Source: Marinicella litoralis (GTDB taxonomy: Bacteria; Pseudomonadota; Gammaproteobacteria; Xanthomonadales; Marinicellaceae). From it: 64,000 bases of DNA. Below, piece by piece: positions 1 through 8,105 of the stretch. Under the pieces are notes generated by a model. It saw only the letters and a program-made list of their open reading frames with translations. It was not told where the DNA came from and did not search any database. Location: positions 80,459 to 144,458 of the forward strand of contig NZ_NIHB01000004.1 in the NCBI RefSeq assembly GCF_002591915.1. Direction: 5' to 3'. Position 1 is the first letter of the stretch. Every line of letters starts with the position of its first letter. The translations under genes were made by a program, and so were the position numbers.

Positions 1-943
1 TTTGAATGCTTGCGATACTGCAATTACTCCAGAAACTTTAGGTCCAGATTTGGATACCAGTAACCCAGACAATCCGAACAATGATTTTGGTTTTGATGAT
101 TTATTAGCACTTGGAGATTATGTTTGGTATGACAACAATCAAAATGGCCTACAAGATGCAGGAGAGCCAGGAGTTAATGGGGTAACTGTAAACTTGTATG
201 ACAACGCGACTTGTACTGCCCCTGTGCTTGATTCTGAAATTACTGCCAATGGTGGAGTGCCTGCTACAGATGGTTATTATTACTTTCCTGATTTAGATGC
301 TGGAAGTTATTGCGTCGAATTTATGGATTTACCAGTCGACTTTGTCATCACGGATCAAAATGTATCAGGTGACGATTCAGTGGATTCTGATGGTGATCCG
401 GTAACAGGCCAAGTACAAAACATCAATCTGACGGCTGTCGATCCAACCATTGATTTAGGTGTTTATGCGCCTATTGGCTCGGTATCTGGACAAATATTTT
501 GTGATGACAATCCTCAGAATGGGGTAAATGATGCTGGTGAAGAAATATCAGGTGTTTTGATTAGTTTGTACCGTGACATGACTTGTGATGGTAATGGACT
601 TCAATTGATTGACTCTCAAAATACAGGTTTGGCTGGGGATTTCTTATTTGGGAATTTGCCGGTGGCATTGTCGCCAGCACCACCCAACCCTGAAGTATGT
701 TACGTTATGGATTTTGATTCTAACGACCCAGCTTTGGGAGAATGTAACATCCCAATTACGCCTGATTCTGAAACAGTAATGTTAGATACTGATAATCCAG
801 ATGCACCGCCAGTTGAATTTGGTGTAATTCCTCCAGCAGAACCAATTCCAGTACCGCTCAATTCAAATTTAGCCTTATTGATATTACTGGCCATTTTAGG
901 TGGAGTGGGATTGTATTCGAGAAGGCGAAAACTTTTGTCATAG
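1..943 (+). CDS. SdrD B-like repeat surface protein, C-terminal part
   Basis: The reading frame is open to the window edge, so the true start lies upstream and only about 313 residues are seen. Two copies of an SdrD-B-type beta-sandwich are visible. The first begins GDYVWYDNNQNGLQDAGEPG and the second GQIFCDDNPQNGVNDAGEE; each has the Asn/Asp-rich calcium-loop pattern followed by a VTVNLYDN-like strand. The last 30 residues are a proline-rich spacer, one hydrophobic helix (ALLILLAILGGVGLYS) and a basic SRRRK tail. That layout is typical of the short C-terminal sorting or anchoring tails of Gram-negative surface proteins. Presumably it is an exported structural or adhesive protein; no enzymatic domain is visible. 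A strong terminator follows 30 bases downstream. Confidence 0.75.
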   Translation, partial: LNACDTAITPETLGPDLDTSNPDNPNNDFGFDDLLALGDYVWYDNNQNGLQDAGEPGVNGVTVNLYDNATCTAPVLDSEITANGGVPATDGYYYFPDLDAGSYCVEFMDLPVDFVITDQNVSGDDSVDSDGDPVTGQVQNINLTAVDPTIDLGVYAPIGSVSGQIFCDDNPQNGVNDAGEEISGVLISLYRDMTCDGNGLQLIDSQNTGLAGDFLFGNLPVALSPAPPNPEVCYVMDFDSNDPALGECNIPITPDSETVMLDTDNPDAPPVEFGVIPPAEPIPVPLNSNLALLILLAILGGVGLYSRRRKLLS

Positions 944-973
944 TTGTCACTTAGGCAAAAGTAAGTCTTGAAG

Positions 974-1003
974 CCATTGATTGTGAAATCAATGGTTTTT
1001 TTT
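974..1003 (+). terminator. Rho-independent terminator
   Basis: A perfect 9-bp stem (CCATTGATT / AATCAATGG) with a GTGA tetraloop is followed directly by eight T. It lies 30 bases after the stop of the SdrD-like gene and separates it from the met operon. Confidence 0.9.
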
Positions 1004-1023
1004 GTTATATCAATAAGTAATAT

Positions 1024-1092
1024 AGACGGCTAAACGTCTTGACTTCTTAAAATTTACAACTAGTATATAGCCATTTAGACGGCTATATACTG
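1024..1092 (+). promoter_or_regulatory. MetJ-type operator boxes upstream of metX
   Basis: The 16 bases at 1024-1039 (AGACGGCTAAACGTCT) match two tandem met boxes (consensus AGACGTCT) at 14 of 16 positions. A second tandem at 1069-1084 (AGCCATTT, AGACGGCT) matches at 12 of 16. The first pair overlaps a possible -35 and the second overlaps the -10/start region, a position suited to repression by MetJ with S-adenosylmethionine. The boxes are read directly from sequence; binding by a MetJ homologue is inferred, and no metJ gene is present in this window. Confidence 0.65.
1039..1069 (+). promoter_or_regulatory. Possible sigma-70 promoter of the metX-metB-thrA operon
   Basis: A TTGACT hexamer at 1039-1044 is followed after 16 bases by TAGTAT (1061-1066); an alternative TATATA lies at 1064-1069. 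The resulting leader before the GTG at 1095 would be only about 20 bases. Both elements overlap the met boxes. Confidence 0.5.
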
Positions 1093-1094
1093 CA

Positions 1095-2099
1095 GTGATT
1101 GAAGTAATCAACAAAACCATATCCATTAAGTCATTCACTTTGTCCTGTGGTGAAGCGTCGGGTGACTTGGCAGTTGAGTGTTGCCTGTGGGGCGATGCAA
1201 ACAAACCTTTGTTGGTTATCATGGGAGGGATTTCAGCCAATCGTTGGGCATTGGACTGCGGCCATCAGGTTGGTTGGTGGAACCAAGTCATTCAAAGCAA
1301 CAAACATTTAAATTACAAAGATTACCAATACCTGACATTTGAATATTTTTGTTTTGCTGATCGAGTCACCAATCCACCAGTGATCACTACCACAGACCAA
1401 GCTTACTTGTTACAAAGGATTAAAGAAGCATGTTCATTACCTCAATTCCATGCTGTTATTGGTTCATCTTATGGTGGCATGGTTTCTTTGGCATTCGCGG
1501 CTAATTATCCACATTCTCTTGATCGTTTGATTTGTATAGCAGCCGCAGATAAGAATTCTGTTAAAAGCCAAGCCTTGCGTCAGATACAGCGACAGATCAT
1601 GGCTTTGGGTGAACAATTTGCCCATGATTCAAACGAGCACAAAAGTTTTATTTCATTGGCACGAGCATTGGCCATGGTTGGTTACCGAGGAGAGGAGGAA
1701 TGGGAACAACGGTTCCAAAACAGGTCACCTGGACTGACGCTTACTGCGGTGACTTCATACTTAACATATCAGGGTGATCGTTTTGCTGAAAAATTTTCAT
1801 CTTCAAGGTATTGCCAATTGTCCCAATCGATCGATTTTCATCAGGTTGATGTAAGTACCATAGAAGCAGACACTTTACTGATAGGCGTGACATCGGATCA
1901 GATGGTCCCTGTAGATTATATTCAAAAAATGAGTAAAAAATTTACAAGTGCTTGTCAAACACATTTCATAGATTCGATCCATGGACACGATGGCTTTCTG
2001 TTGGAAGCCGAACAAATCGATGCCATTTTCCAGACATTTTTTAGAGAGTACAAACATGACAATATTCAACGAAACAGCCGCAGTGCGAGCCGGAATTGA
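1095..2099 (+). CDS. metX: Homoserine O-acyltransferase (MetX family)
   Basis: A 334-residue alpha/beta-hydrolase-fold enzyme that acylates the hydroxyl of homoserine, the first committed step of methionine synthesis. The nucleophile elbow GSSYGGM places Ser at about 125, the acid is Asp 268 (GVTSDQM) and the His is 298 (HGHDGFL); all three are in the family order. Relatives in this clade are mostly succinyltransferases, but acetyl versus succinyl specificity cannot be settled by eye. The start is a GTG with no clear Shine-Dalgarno sequence, lying three bases after an 11-bp inverted repeat; an in-frame stop at 1068 rules out a longer start. The 3' end overlaps metB by 44 bases, and metB encodes the next pathway enzyme. 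Confidence 0.85.
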   Translation: MIEVINKTISIKSFTLSCGEASGDLAVECCLWGDANKPLLVIMGGISANRWALDCGHQVGWWNQVIQSNKHLNYKDYQYLTFEYFCFADRVTNPPVITTTDQAYLLQRIKEACSLPQFHAVIGSSYGGMVSLAFAANYPHSLDRLICIAAADKNSVKSQALRQIQRQIMALGEQFAHDSNEHKSFISLARALAMVGYRGEEEWEQRFQNRSPGLTLTAVTSYLTYQGDRFAEKFSSSRYCQLSQSIDFHQVDVSTIEADTLLIGVTSDQMVPVDYIQKMSKKFTSACQTHFIDSIHGHDGFLLEAEQIDAIFQTFFREYKHDNIQRNSRSASRN

Positions 2100-3249
2100 T
2101 TGTGACCAACAACACGGTGCCGTAACCCCTCCTTTGTATTTATCGAGCAATTATGCCTTTGCTGATTTAAATCAACCCAGGAAATATGACTACTCAAGGT
2201 CGGGCAACCCAACCCGAGACATCTTGGCTGAGGCCCTGGCAGAATTAGAGCAAGCTGCGGGGGGCGTGGTGACTTCAACAGGTATGTCTGCGGTACTGTT
2301 GGTAATGCAATTGTTGCCTAAAGAAGCTTTGGTGATCGCGCCGCATGATTGTTATGGAGGCACATTTAGGTTGTTATCCACCTTTCATGAAAAAGGCTTG
2401 TTGCAGGTTGAGTTTGTGGATCAATCAAATCTATCAGACATTCAACGGTCACTGAAAAAGAAACCAGCATTGCTGTGGATAGAAACACCCAGCAATCCAT
2501 TGTTACGAGTGGTTGATGTCCATGCTTTGTGCGAATTGGCAGGGCCGGAAGTATTGAAAGTGGTGGATAACACCTTTTTATCACCAGCCCTGCAGCAACC
2601 AATCACTTTGGGCGCTGATTTGGTGGTGCATTCAACCACCAAATACATCAATGGTCACAGTGATGTGGTGGGTGGTGCGGTGTTGGCAAAAACCGCTGAA
2701 TTGACTGAACAAATTACCTGGTGGGCCAATTGTATTGGAATTACAGCTTCTCCTTTTGACAGTTTGTTGACCATACGCGGTTTGCGTACTTTACATGTGA
2801 GGATGAAACAACATCTGGCAAATACAGAACAAATATTGGCATTTTTACAAAAACACCCCGCGATAGAAAAAATCCATTATCCTGGTTTGAACAATCATCC
2901 CGGTCACGCAATAGCCAAGAAACAGCAACAACATTATGGAGCCATGCTCTCCTTTGAAATCAAAGGAGGTTTTGATGAAGTCAAGTCCTTGGTCAATAAC
3001 CTGAAGTACTTTACTTTGGCAGAATCACTGGGTGGCGTTGAGTCATTGGTCTGTCATCCTGCCACCATGACACATGCTGCCATGGCAGCAGAAGCACAAG
3101 CCAAGGCTGGCATCAAAGCCAATTTAATACGCCTGTCCGTGGGCATTGAACAAGTGGATGATTTGATTGCCGATTTGGAATATGGTTTGAACCGTTGTCA
3201 GATCAGGCCAATTAAGAAATCAGTGATAAAGGACCGGTCACATGGCTGA
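2056..3249 (+). CDS. metB: Cystathionine gamma-synthase
   Basis: A 397-residue PLP enzyme of the Cys/Met metabolism family that condenses the acylated homoserine made by MetX with cysteine to give cystathionine. The N-terminal YDYSRSGNPTRD motif and the PLP lysine in STTKYINGHSD (Lys 196) are both present. The ATG at 2056 was chosen because it starts MTIFNETAAVRAG, the normal family beginning, and has an AGAG Shine-Dalgarno-like run 7-12 bases upstream. An in-frame ATG at 1981 would only add residues encoded inside metX. It overlaps metX by 44 bases and the following thrA by 8. O-succinylhomoserine sulfhydrylase is the main alternative; cystathionine gamma-synthase is favoured by family resemblance and operon. 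Confidence 0.88.
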   Translation: MTIFNETAAVRAGIDCDQQHGAVTPPLYLSSNYAFADLNQPRKYDYSRSGNPTRDILAEALAELEQAAGGVVTSTGMSAVLLVMQLLPKEALVIAPHDCYGGTFRLLSTFHEKGLLQVEFVDQSNLSDIQRSLKKKPALLWIETPSNPLLRVVDVHALCELAGPEVLKVVDNTFLSPALQQPITLGADLVVHSTTKYINGHSDVVGGAVLAKTAELTEQITWWANCIGITASPFDSLLTIRGLRTLHVRMKQHLANTEQILAFLQKHPAIEKIHYPGLNNHPGHAIAKKQQQHYGAMLSFEIKGGFDEVKSLVNNLKYFTLAESLGGVESLVCHPATMTHAAMAAEAQAKAGIKANLIRLSVGIEQVDDLIADLEYGLNRCQIRPIKKSVIKDRSHG

Positions 3250-5638
3250 TTTACAAGTGAACCAAAAATACAGTCATTCACCTGATGTCCATAAATTTGG
3301 TGGGACGAGTTTACAAGATTCGTCACACATATTAAAAGTGATTGAAAAGATCCAAAGCAAAGTTAAAAAAGGCGATTTTGTGGTGGTTTCTGCCAATGGT
3401 CAAGTCACCGATTATTTACTGGCATTTATTCATGGTAAAAAGCAGGCTTGGCATGATTTGAATACATACCTGAAACAATTGATTGGGTCAGTTCTCAAGC
3501 AACCTGATTTATTGATGGCAAAAGTAGAGCGTGAATTGAACCAGTTGATTGATGATGTACAGCAAGCAAGTAGCCATCAAGATGAGATTTTGGCTTTAGG
3601 TGAATTGTGGTCAGCTCAATTGTTGTCAGCAAAATTGAATGAACTTGACCTTTCCAACAACTGGCTTGATGCCAGGGAATTTTTAGTTTTGGACGAGCAA
3701 AATGATTTGGTCAATAAAACCGCAGTCAGAAGTTTGCTGTTAGAGACTGCTGAACAATGCAGTCATGAACTTGGCGGCCTATTGATTAATGTGGTAACTG
3801 GATACATCGCCAGAGATCTACAGGGTAACAGCATCACACTGGGCAGAAATGGCAGTGACTACACGGCCACATTGATTGCCGAATTGGTTCAGTCAGAAAC
3901 TGTCTATTTATGGACTGATGTTGATGGGGTTTACAGTGCAGATCCCAAGGTGGTTCAATCGGCTCGTTGCATAGACCATTTAACCATCGGCGAAGCCCAA
4001 GCGTTGTCTGAATTAGGTTCCAATGTATTGCATCAAAAAACCATCACGCCGATTTTGCAACAAGCCACAAAGTTAGTGATAAATTCGTGTTCATCCACAT
4101 CAGTTGGGACTGTTGTTGACCACTTGGCTGTGAGTCAACCCAAAACGGCTACCAGCCATTCAGCTGGAAAGATTAAAACTTTGGCGCACAAACAACATTT
4201 GGTATACCTTTCAATCAGCCATATTAAAGAACTCAAAGCGCGTCAACTCCAAACTCAACTCACTGCAGCTCAAGTTAATAACTATGCCAATCATTTTGAC
4301 AAAACTGAAAACACCTTGAGTTTTTATGTGGAAAGCCGGGATTTATTTAAAACCACGAAACTGATGGCAGAAGAGGACTTGGCCTTGAACACACAATTGA
4401 CAAATGTCAGTATGGTCAGTGCAGTTGGGTGTAACATCAGGCAAAACCATTTTGTGATCAGCAAGCTATTGAACCGTTCTGCCAAATTTAAAATTCATCA
4501 AATTCATTACCCCGCCAATGACCACACTTTGAGTATATTCCTGAGTGATGGACCAGCTGTACAATTGCTTGATGACTTGCATCAAACGTTTTTTGGTTTA
4601 GAGCCCTCAACACCGATTGTCATATTGGGTTATGGCAACATTGGCCAGCAACTAGTTAAAATTCTTAAAGCAAATAAAACGAAGACAGAAAAAGCCATCA
4701 AGCAATCTTTGTTGGTGGTGGCGGTGGCCAACAGTCAATCTTTCCAGTTCAACCAACGCGGATTGTTAGATCAAACCATTGAATTGAACCAATCTAATAA
4801 AAATGGAGCTGTGTTGCAAGCGATACAGTCCTATGCAGGACAACCTTTGATAATCATAGATTTAACGGCCAGTGAGTGGGTGGCCAAGCAGTATTTGGGA
4901 TTTGCGCAAAATGGTTGGCATTTGATTTCAGCCAATAAAGTGGCTGCTGCTAACCCAAGTTATGCACAATCCATCGAACATGTGCTGAAAAAGAATCAAC
5001 GTCAATGGCTTAAAAATACCACAGCAGGTGCTGCTTTACCTATTCAGAAATCAATCAAAAGGCTGAAACAAAGTGGTGATCAAATTCGGTCTGTAACCGG
5101 GGTGTTCTCGGGCTCATTGTCTTGGTTGTTCGGTCAATATGATGGTCAAACTGATTTTATGCATTGGGTCAAACAAGCCCAAGAAAATGGTTTCACAGAG
5201 CCCGATCCCAGAGCAGACTTGTCCGGTCAAGATGTTTACAGGAAGGCAATTATTTTGGCCCAAGAGCTGGGTTTTGAACCGACAAAAATAAATTTCAAAC
5301 CGGTTCTATCCAAGGAATTGTTGTCAGGATCGATTGATGATTTTTGGCAAAACGAAGTAACTATTAACAGTTACATCAAAACGATGTGGCACAAAGCCAG
5401 TCTACAAGGCCAACAATTACGTTATTTGGCCTCAGTCAGCGCCGATGAGTTGAAGGTGGAGCTGGTGGCTGTTGAGCTTGGTCATCCAGCAGCAGGACTG
5501 AAGCCAGGAGATAATATATTCATCATTGAATCAGACTGGTACCGCGATAATCCATTGGTGATTCAAGGGCCCGGTGCTGGACGTGAAGTCACCGCAGCAG
5601 GGGTGTTGAATGATTTGATTGAGGTTTTGAGGTTATAA
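3242..5638 (+). CDS. thrA: Bifunctional aspartokinase / homoserine dehydrogenase
   Basis: A 798-residue fusion. The aspartate kinase (about 15-300) begins with the HKFGGTSL ATP-binding motif and contains TDVDGVYSADP. A regulatory ACT-like region follows (about 310-440). The C-terminal homoserine dehydrogenase starts with the NAD(P) loop VILGYGNIGQQ near 460 and has the catalytic-lysine segment SANKVAAANP. It supplies aspartyl phosphate and homoserine to methionine and threonine synthesis, so it feeds MetX directly. The overlap with metB implies one transcript, probably under the MetJ-type operators. ThrA and MetL share this architecture; thrA is used by family convention, and feedback specificity cannot be read by eye. 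Confidence 0.88.
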   Translation: MADLQVNQKYSHSPDVHKFGGTSLQDSSHILKVIEKIQSKVKKGDFVVVSANGQVTDYLLAFIHGKKQAWHDLNTYLKQLIGSVLKQPDLLMAKVERELNQLIDDVQQASSHQDEILALGELWSAQLLSAKLNELDLSNNWLDAREFLVLDEQNDLVNKTAVRSLLLETAEQCSHELGGLLINVVTGYIARDLQGNSITLGRNGSDYTATLIAELVQSETVYLWTDVDGVYSADPKVVQSARCIDHLTIGEAQALSELGSNVLHQKTITPILQQATKLVINSCSSTSVGTVVDHLAVSQPKTATSHSAGKIKTLAHKQHLVYLSISHIKELKARQLQTQLTAAQVNNYANHFDKTENTLSFYVESRDLFKTTKLMAEEDLALNTQLTNVSMVSAVGCNIRQNHFVISKLLNRSAKFKIHQIHYPANDHTLSIFLSDGPAVQLLDDLHQTFFGLEPSTPIVILGYGNIGQQLVKILKANKTKTEKAIKQSLLVVAVANSQSFQFNQRGLLDQTIELNQSNKNGAVLQAIQSYAGQPLIIIDLTASEWVAKQYLGFAQNGWHLISANKVAAANPSYAQSIEHVLKKNQRQWLKNTTAGAALPIQKSIKRLKQSGDQIRSVTGVFSGSLSWLFGQYDGQTDFMHWVKQAQENGFTEPDPRADLSGQDVYRKAIILAQELGFEPTKINFKPVLSKELLSGSIDDFWQNEVTINSYIKTMWHKASLQGQQLRYLASVSADELKVELVAVELGHPAAGLKPGDNIFIIESDWYRDNPLVIQGPGAGREVTAAGVLNDLIEVLRL

Positions 5639-5646
5639 AATTGAAA

Positions 5647-6189
5647 TTACCAGCCAATGAGTTTTAAGTCGAACTTGATTAACATATTTTGCCAACTTAG
5701 TTCATCAACTTCAAAGCATCCATATGTTTGGTTATATTTTATGATTTGACTTTCGAATGAAAAAAGTAAACCATCAAGGTAGTTATCAAAGTGATTAGCA
5801 ATTTTTGTTACTGTGCTACCTTCTAAATCAATCGCCCACATCGAATGATCATTAAAGTCAATACAGATTTGAATGTCTGAGTTAATGTCCAAAATGGGAA
5901 CCATACTTTTCTCCCATGGAAAGTTTGGAAAATCTTGCTTTAAATTTAAATTAATTCGATAAATTAGATTTATTCTTTCTAAACTATTTAGATGGAAAAA
6001 AGCATTCAAATTATCAATACCATTAAATTGGAGATATATTTGAGTAATAACTTCCGGCTGGGTTAAGTTCAAATTACTAAAAAATGCATTGATGCTATCA
6101 ATATCGGTTTCAGCTCCTAATTGAGTTTCATTGTTTAGATTGAGCACGTATGAAATAACTTTGTTTATTTTTTCTAAACCTTTCATCAT
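5647..6189 (-). CDS. SUKH (SMI1/KNR4)-like hypothetical protein
   Basis: A 180-residue protein with no signal peptide or membrane segment. Its pattern of a helix ending in IYLQFNGID, a central PILDINSDIQICIDF stretch and an acidic-aromatic C-terminal part (LDGLLFSFESQI) resembles the SMI1/KNR4 (SUKH) fold. Members of that fold include many toxin-immunity proteins, but the similarity was judged by eye. The coding sequence is visibly richer in A and T than its neighbours, which may indicate recent acquisition. Its ATG overlaps the stop codon of the upstream sulfotransferase-like gene by four bases, so it is probably translated from that transcript. No cognate toxin gene is visible nearby. Confidence 0.55.
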   Translation of the reverse strand: MMKGLEKINKVISYVLNLNNETQLGAETDIDSINAFFSNLNLTQPEVITQIYLQFNGIDNLNAFFHLNSLERINLIYRINLNLKQDFPNFPWEKSMVPILDINSDIQICIDFNDHSMWAIDLEGSTVTKIANHFDNYLDGLLFSFESQIIKYNQTYGCFEVDELSWQNMLIKFDLKLIGW

Positions 6190-6935
6190 GAAATTTTATG
6201 TTCTGCCAAAGTTTCAAAGTAGGGCAAACATTCATCAGCAATGCGCTGTTCCTCTAGGCTCAGCTTATTCTCTTTGGGTTTGTACTCAGAAAACCCAGTG
6301 GATTCAATCACCCGGTTGTACCAGTGTTCTGCCCAAATACCGTCCGAATCACGGTACCCTTTGGGCCAGGAGAGCATGGCGGTATCAAAAGGCACTTCTA
6401 AGGCTGTACATAGCTTGATTAGCATTCCTTTCGGATCCATCAGGATGTCTTTGGATTCCAAGATGGGTGGTGTTTTACCAGTGCGTTGTTTGATCCAATT
6501 GAATAATTTAACCTGTTGTGGAAAGCCCAGATCCGCTGGGGTGGCACGGTGGTGTTTGCGCAAATATGAGGCCAGTACATCATTGGGGTGACGAATTAAA
6601 AAGCCATTGCGTAAATGATCAACAAAGTCAAGTTCAAGATCATCGGTTAAATGGTGGCTCATGTGTTTTTGGTAGTAAATATGGGTCAACTCGGTGGCAT
6701 CTTCAGGCATTTTTTCGGTCAAGTTTTTGACGATTGGGCGCCAATCATTGCCTTGGACCAGTCTGATGGCTTCATAAGCCGCGTGTTTTTTTCCGGTTGT
6801 TGCAAGATAGGGTCCATATAAGGGTTCATCAACCACCACGGTGTCTTGCCGATTTTCCCAAGCTCGCATCATCGCTGTTGAAATGTTGCGTGGCCCAGAC
6901 CACATGGCAATGCGGATCAATTGATCTGGTTTCAT
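6186..6935 (-). CDS. Sulfotransferase-like P-loop protein
   Basis: A 249-residue cytosolic protein of the P-loop sulfotransferase-like superfamily. The N-terminal strand-loop IAMWSGPRNISTAMMRAW occupies the place of the PAPS 5'-phosphosulfate loop, and VVDEPLYGPYL follows as in the family. RHPNDVLASYLR matches the 3'-phosphate-binding region of PAPS enzymes. The substrate is unknown. It overlaps the upstream class IV aminotransferase by four bases and has a GAGG Shine-Dalgarno sequence, so the two are translationally coupled. From memory, this subfamily is repeatedly found beside branched-chain-aminotransferase-like genes, which suggests that both act on a common metabolite. Confidence 0.75.
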   Translation of the reverse strand: MKPDQLIRIAMWSGPRNISTAMMRAWENRQDTVVVDEPLYGPYLATTGKKHAAYEAIRLVQGNDWRPIVKNLTEKMPEDATELTHIYYQKHMSHHLTDDLELDFVDHLRNGFLIRHPNDVLASYLRKHHRATPADLGFPQQVKLFNWIKQRTGKTPPILESKDILMDPKGMLIKLCTALEVPFDTAMLSWPKGYRDSDGIWAEHWYNRVIESTGFSEYKPKENKLSLEEQRIADECLPYFETLAEHKIS

Positions 6936-7846
6936 GCCGGTGCCTCGCTTTTGATCAAGTCCAGGTACAGGTCTTGCAGTTTTTTGATCATATCGCGGGT
7001 TTGCCCATCACCAATCAAGCGACCATCGACTTCATTGACCGGTGTGATGCCTGCAAAGGTACCCGTAACAAAAGCTTCATCAGCGCCGTAAACATCAAAC
7101 AATGAAAAGTTCTTTTGTTTGACTGGAATGTCATTGGTCTCACACAGCTGGATAATTTTCGAACGGGTGATACCACCCAAACAATAATCGCCGGTTGAGG
7201 TCCATACCTCGCCTTGTGTGACGATGAAGAAATGGGTTGAATTACAAGTAGCAACAAAACCATGCGGGTCCAGCATCAAGGCTTCATCAGCACCGGCTTT
7301 GGCGGCTTGAATACAGCCCTGGATGCAATTGATTTTTGAGTGCGAATTCATCTTCTGGTCTTGCACATCGGGATAGCCACGCCTGACATGAGTGGTGAAC
7401 AGTTTTATGCCGCCTGCAATTTTACGAGGTGATGGGTTTTTGTATTCAGCAATGATGACTATGGTACTGCCAGGAATGGTGCATCTGGGATCTTGGTATG
7501 GGGTGATTTTTTCACCACGGGTGACCATCAACCTGATGTGTACACCGTCATGCATGTCATTGGCTTTAAGCGTTGCCATTATTCGATCAGTCATTTCTGT
7601 AGGGCTCAGGCCAATGTCTAAATCCAATGATTTGGCTCCTTGATATAATCGCCTTAAGTGGTCTTTGAGAAATACCACCACGCCGTGGTGTAGACGCAAG
7701 CCCTCCCATACACCGTCACCAAGAATAAAGCCACTGTCGAAAACCGAAACTACGGCTTTTTCACGAGGCAACAACAGGCCATTGACGTTGATTAAAATCG
7801 AACGATTGCGTACATCTTCTATGTATTCGTGTGTGCCTTTGCTCAT
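6932..7846 (-). CDS. Class IV (branched-chain-like) aminotransferase
   Basis: A 304-residue PLP enzyme of fold type IV. The N-terminal block SVFDSGFILGDGVWEGLRLH, the PLP-lysine region QKMNSHSKINCIQ and the cofactor-anchoring GGITRSKIIQLCE / EAFVTGTFAGITPV blocks are all present. The usual reaction is amino-group transfer between 2-oxoglutarate and a branched-chain or D-amino acid; exact specificity is unknown. The ATG at 7846 is preceded by an AGGAAG Shine-Dalgarno sequence. A longer in-frame start at 7912 would add 22 hydrophobic residues with no better signal. It is first of three overlapping minus-strand genes. Because it travels with a sulfotransferase-like gene, a dedicated pathway other than bulk leucine/isoleucine/valine synthesis is possible. 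Confidence 0.8.
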   Translation of the reverse strand: MSKGTHEYIEDVRNRSILINVNGLLLPREKAVVSVFDSGFILGDGVWEGLRLHHGVVVFLKDHLRRLYQGAKSLDLDIGLSPTEMTDRIMATLKANDMHDGVHIRLMVTRGEKITPYQDPRCTIPGSTIVIIAEYKNPSPRKIAGGIKLFTTHVRRGYPDVQDQKMNSHSKINCIQGCIQAAKAGADEALMLDPHGFVATCNSTHFFIVTQGEVWTSTGDYCLGGITRSKIIQLCETNDIPVKQKNFSLFDVYGADEAFVTGTFAGITPVNEVDGRLIGDGQTRDMIKKLQDLYLDLIKSEAPA

Positions 7847-7997
7847 AAATAACTTCCTGAATAATTGGCCAAAACTTGATAGTAACAGAAAATAAAAGCT
7901 GTTTTGAATCATTTAATCAACAGCGGTTAGTAAAAAGTTGTCTGTCTTTAAATGAATTAAGGGACTTGTTTTCACCGGTCACATGTATTTAAAAATA

Positions 7998-8008
7998 GGG
8001 GTTTTCCC
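7998..8008. promoter_or_regulatory. GGGG-TTTT-CCC inverted repeat upstream of the first S8 protease
   Basis: The element GGGGTTTTCCC lies 98 bases before the protease start codon and just upstream of a TATTATAAA stretch that could serve as a -10. A near-identical element precedes the paralogous protease (17324-17336). It is a candidate activator or repressor site; the regulator is unproven. Confidence 0.45.
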
Positions 8009-8105
8009 TGGCTTATTATAAAGGCCTTTCCTGATGGTCATTAGTAATGCAAAACTCGAAGATAGGGTACTCAATTTATTTCAATCTTTAGAGCGGAGAA
8101 AACCA

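Noticed and set aside
1004-1094. SAM or SAH riboswitch upstream of metX
   Set aside because: The leader from the likely transcription start to GTG is only about 20 bases, too short for any known class, and met boxes explain the sequence better.
6131-7105. Several plus-strand frames opposite the sulfotransferase and aminotransferase genes
   Set aside because: They are antisense shadows of genes with clear family motifs.
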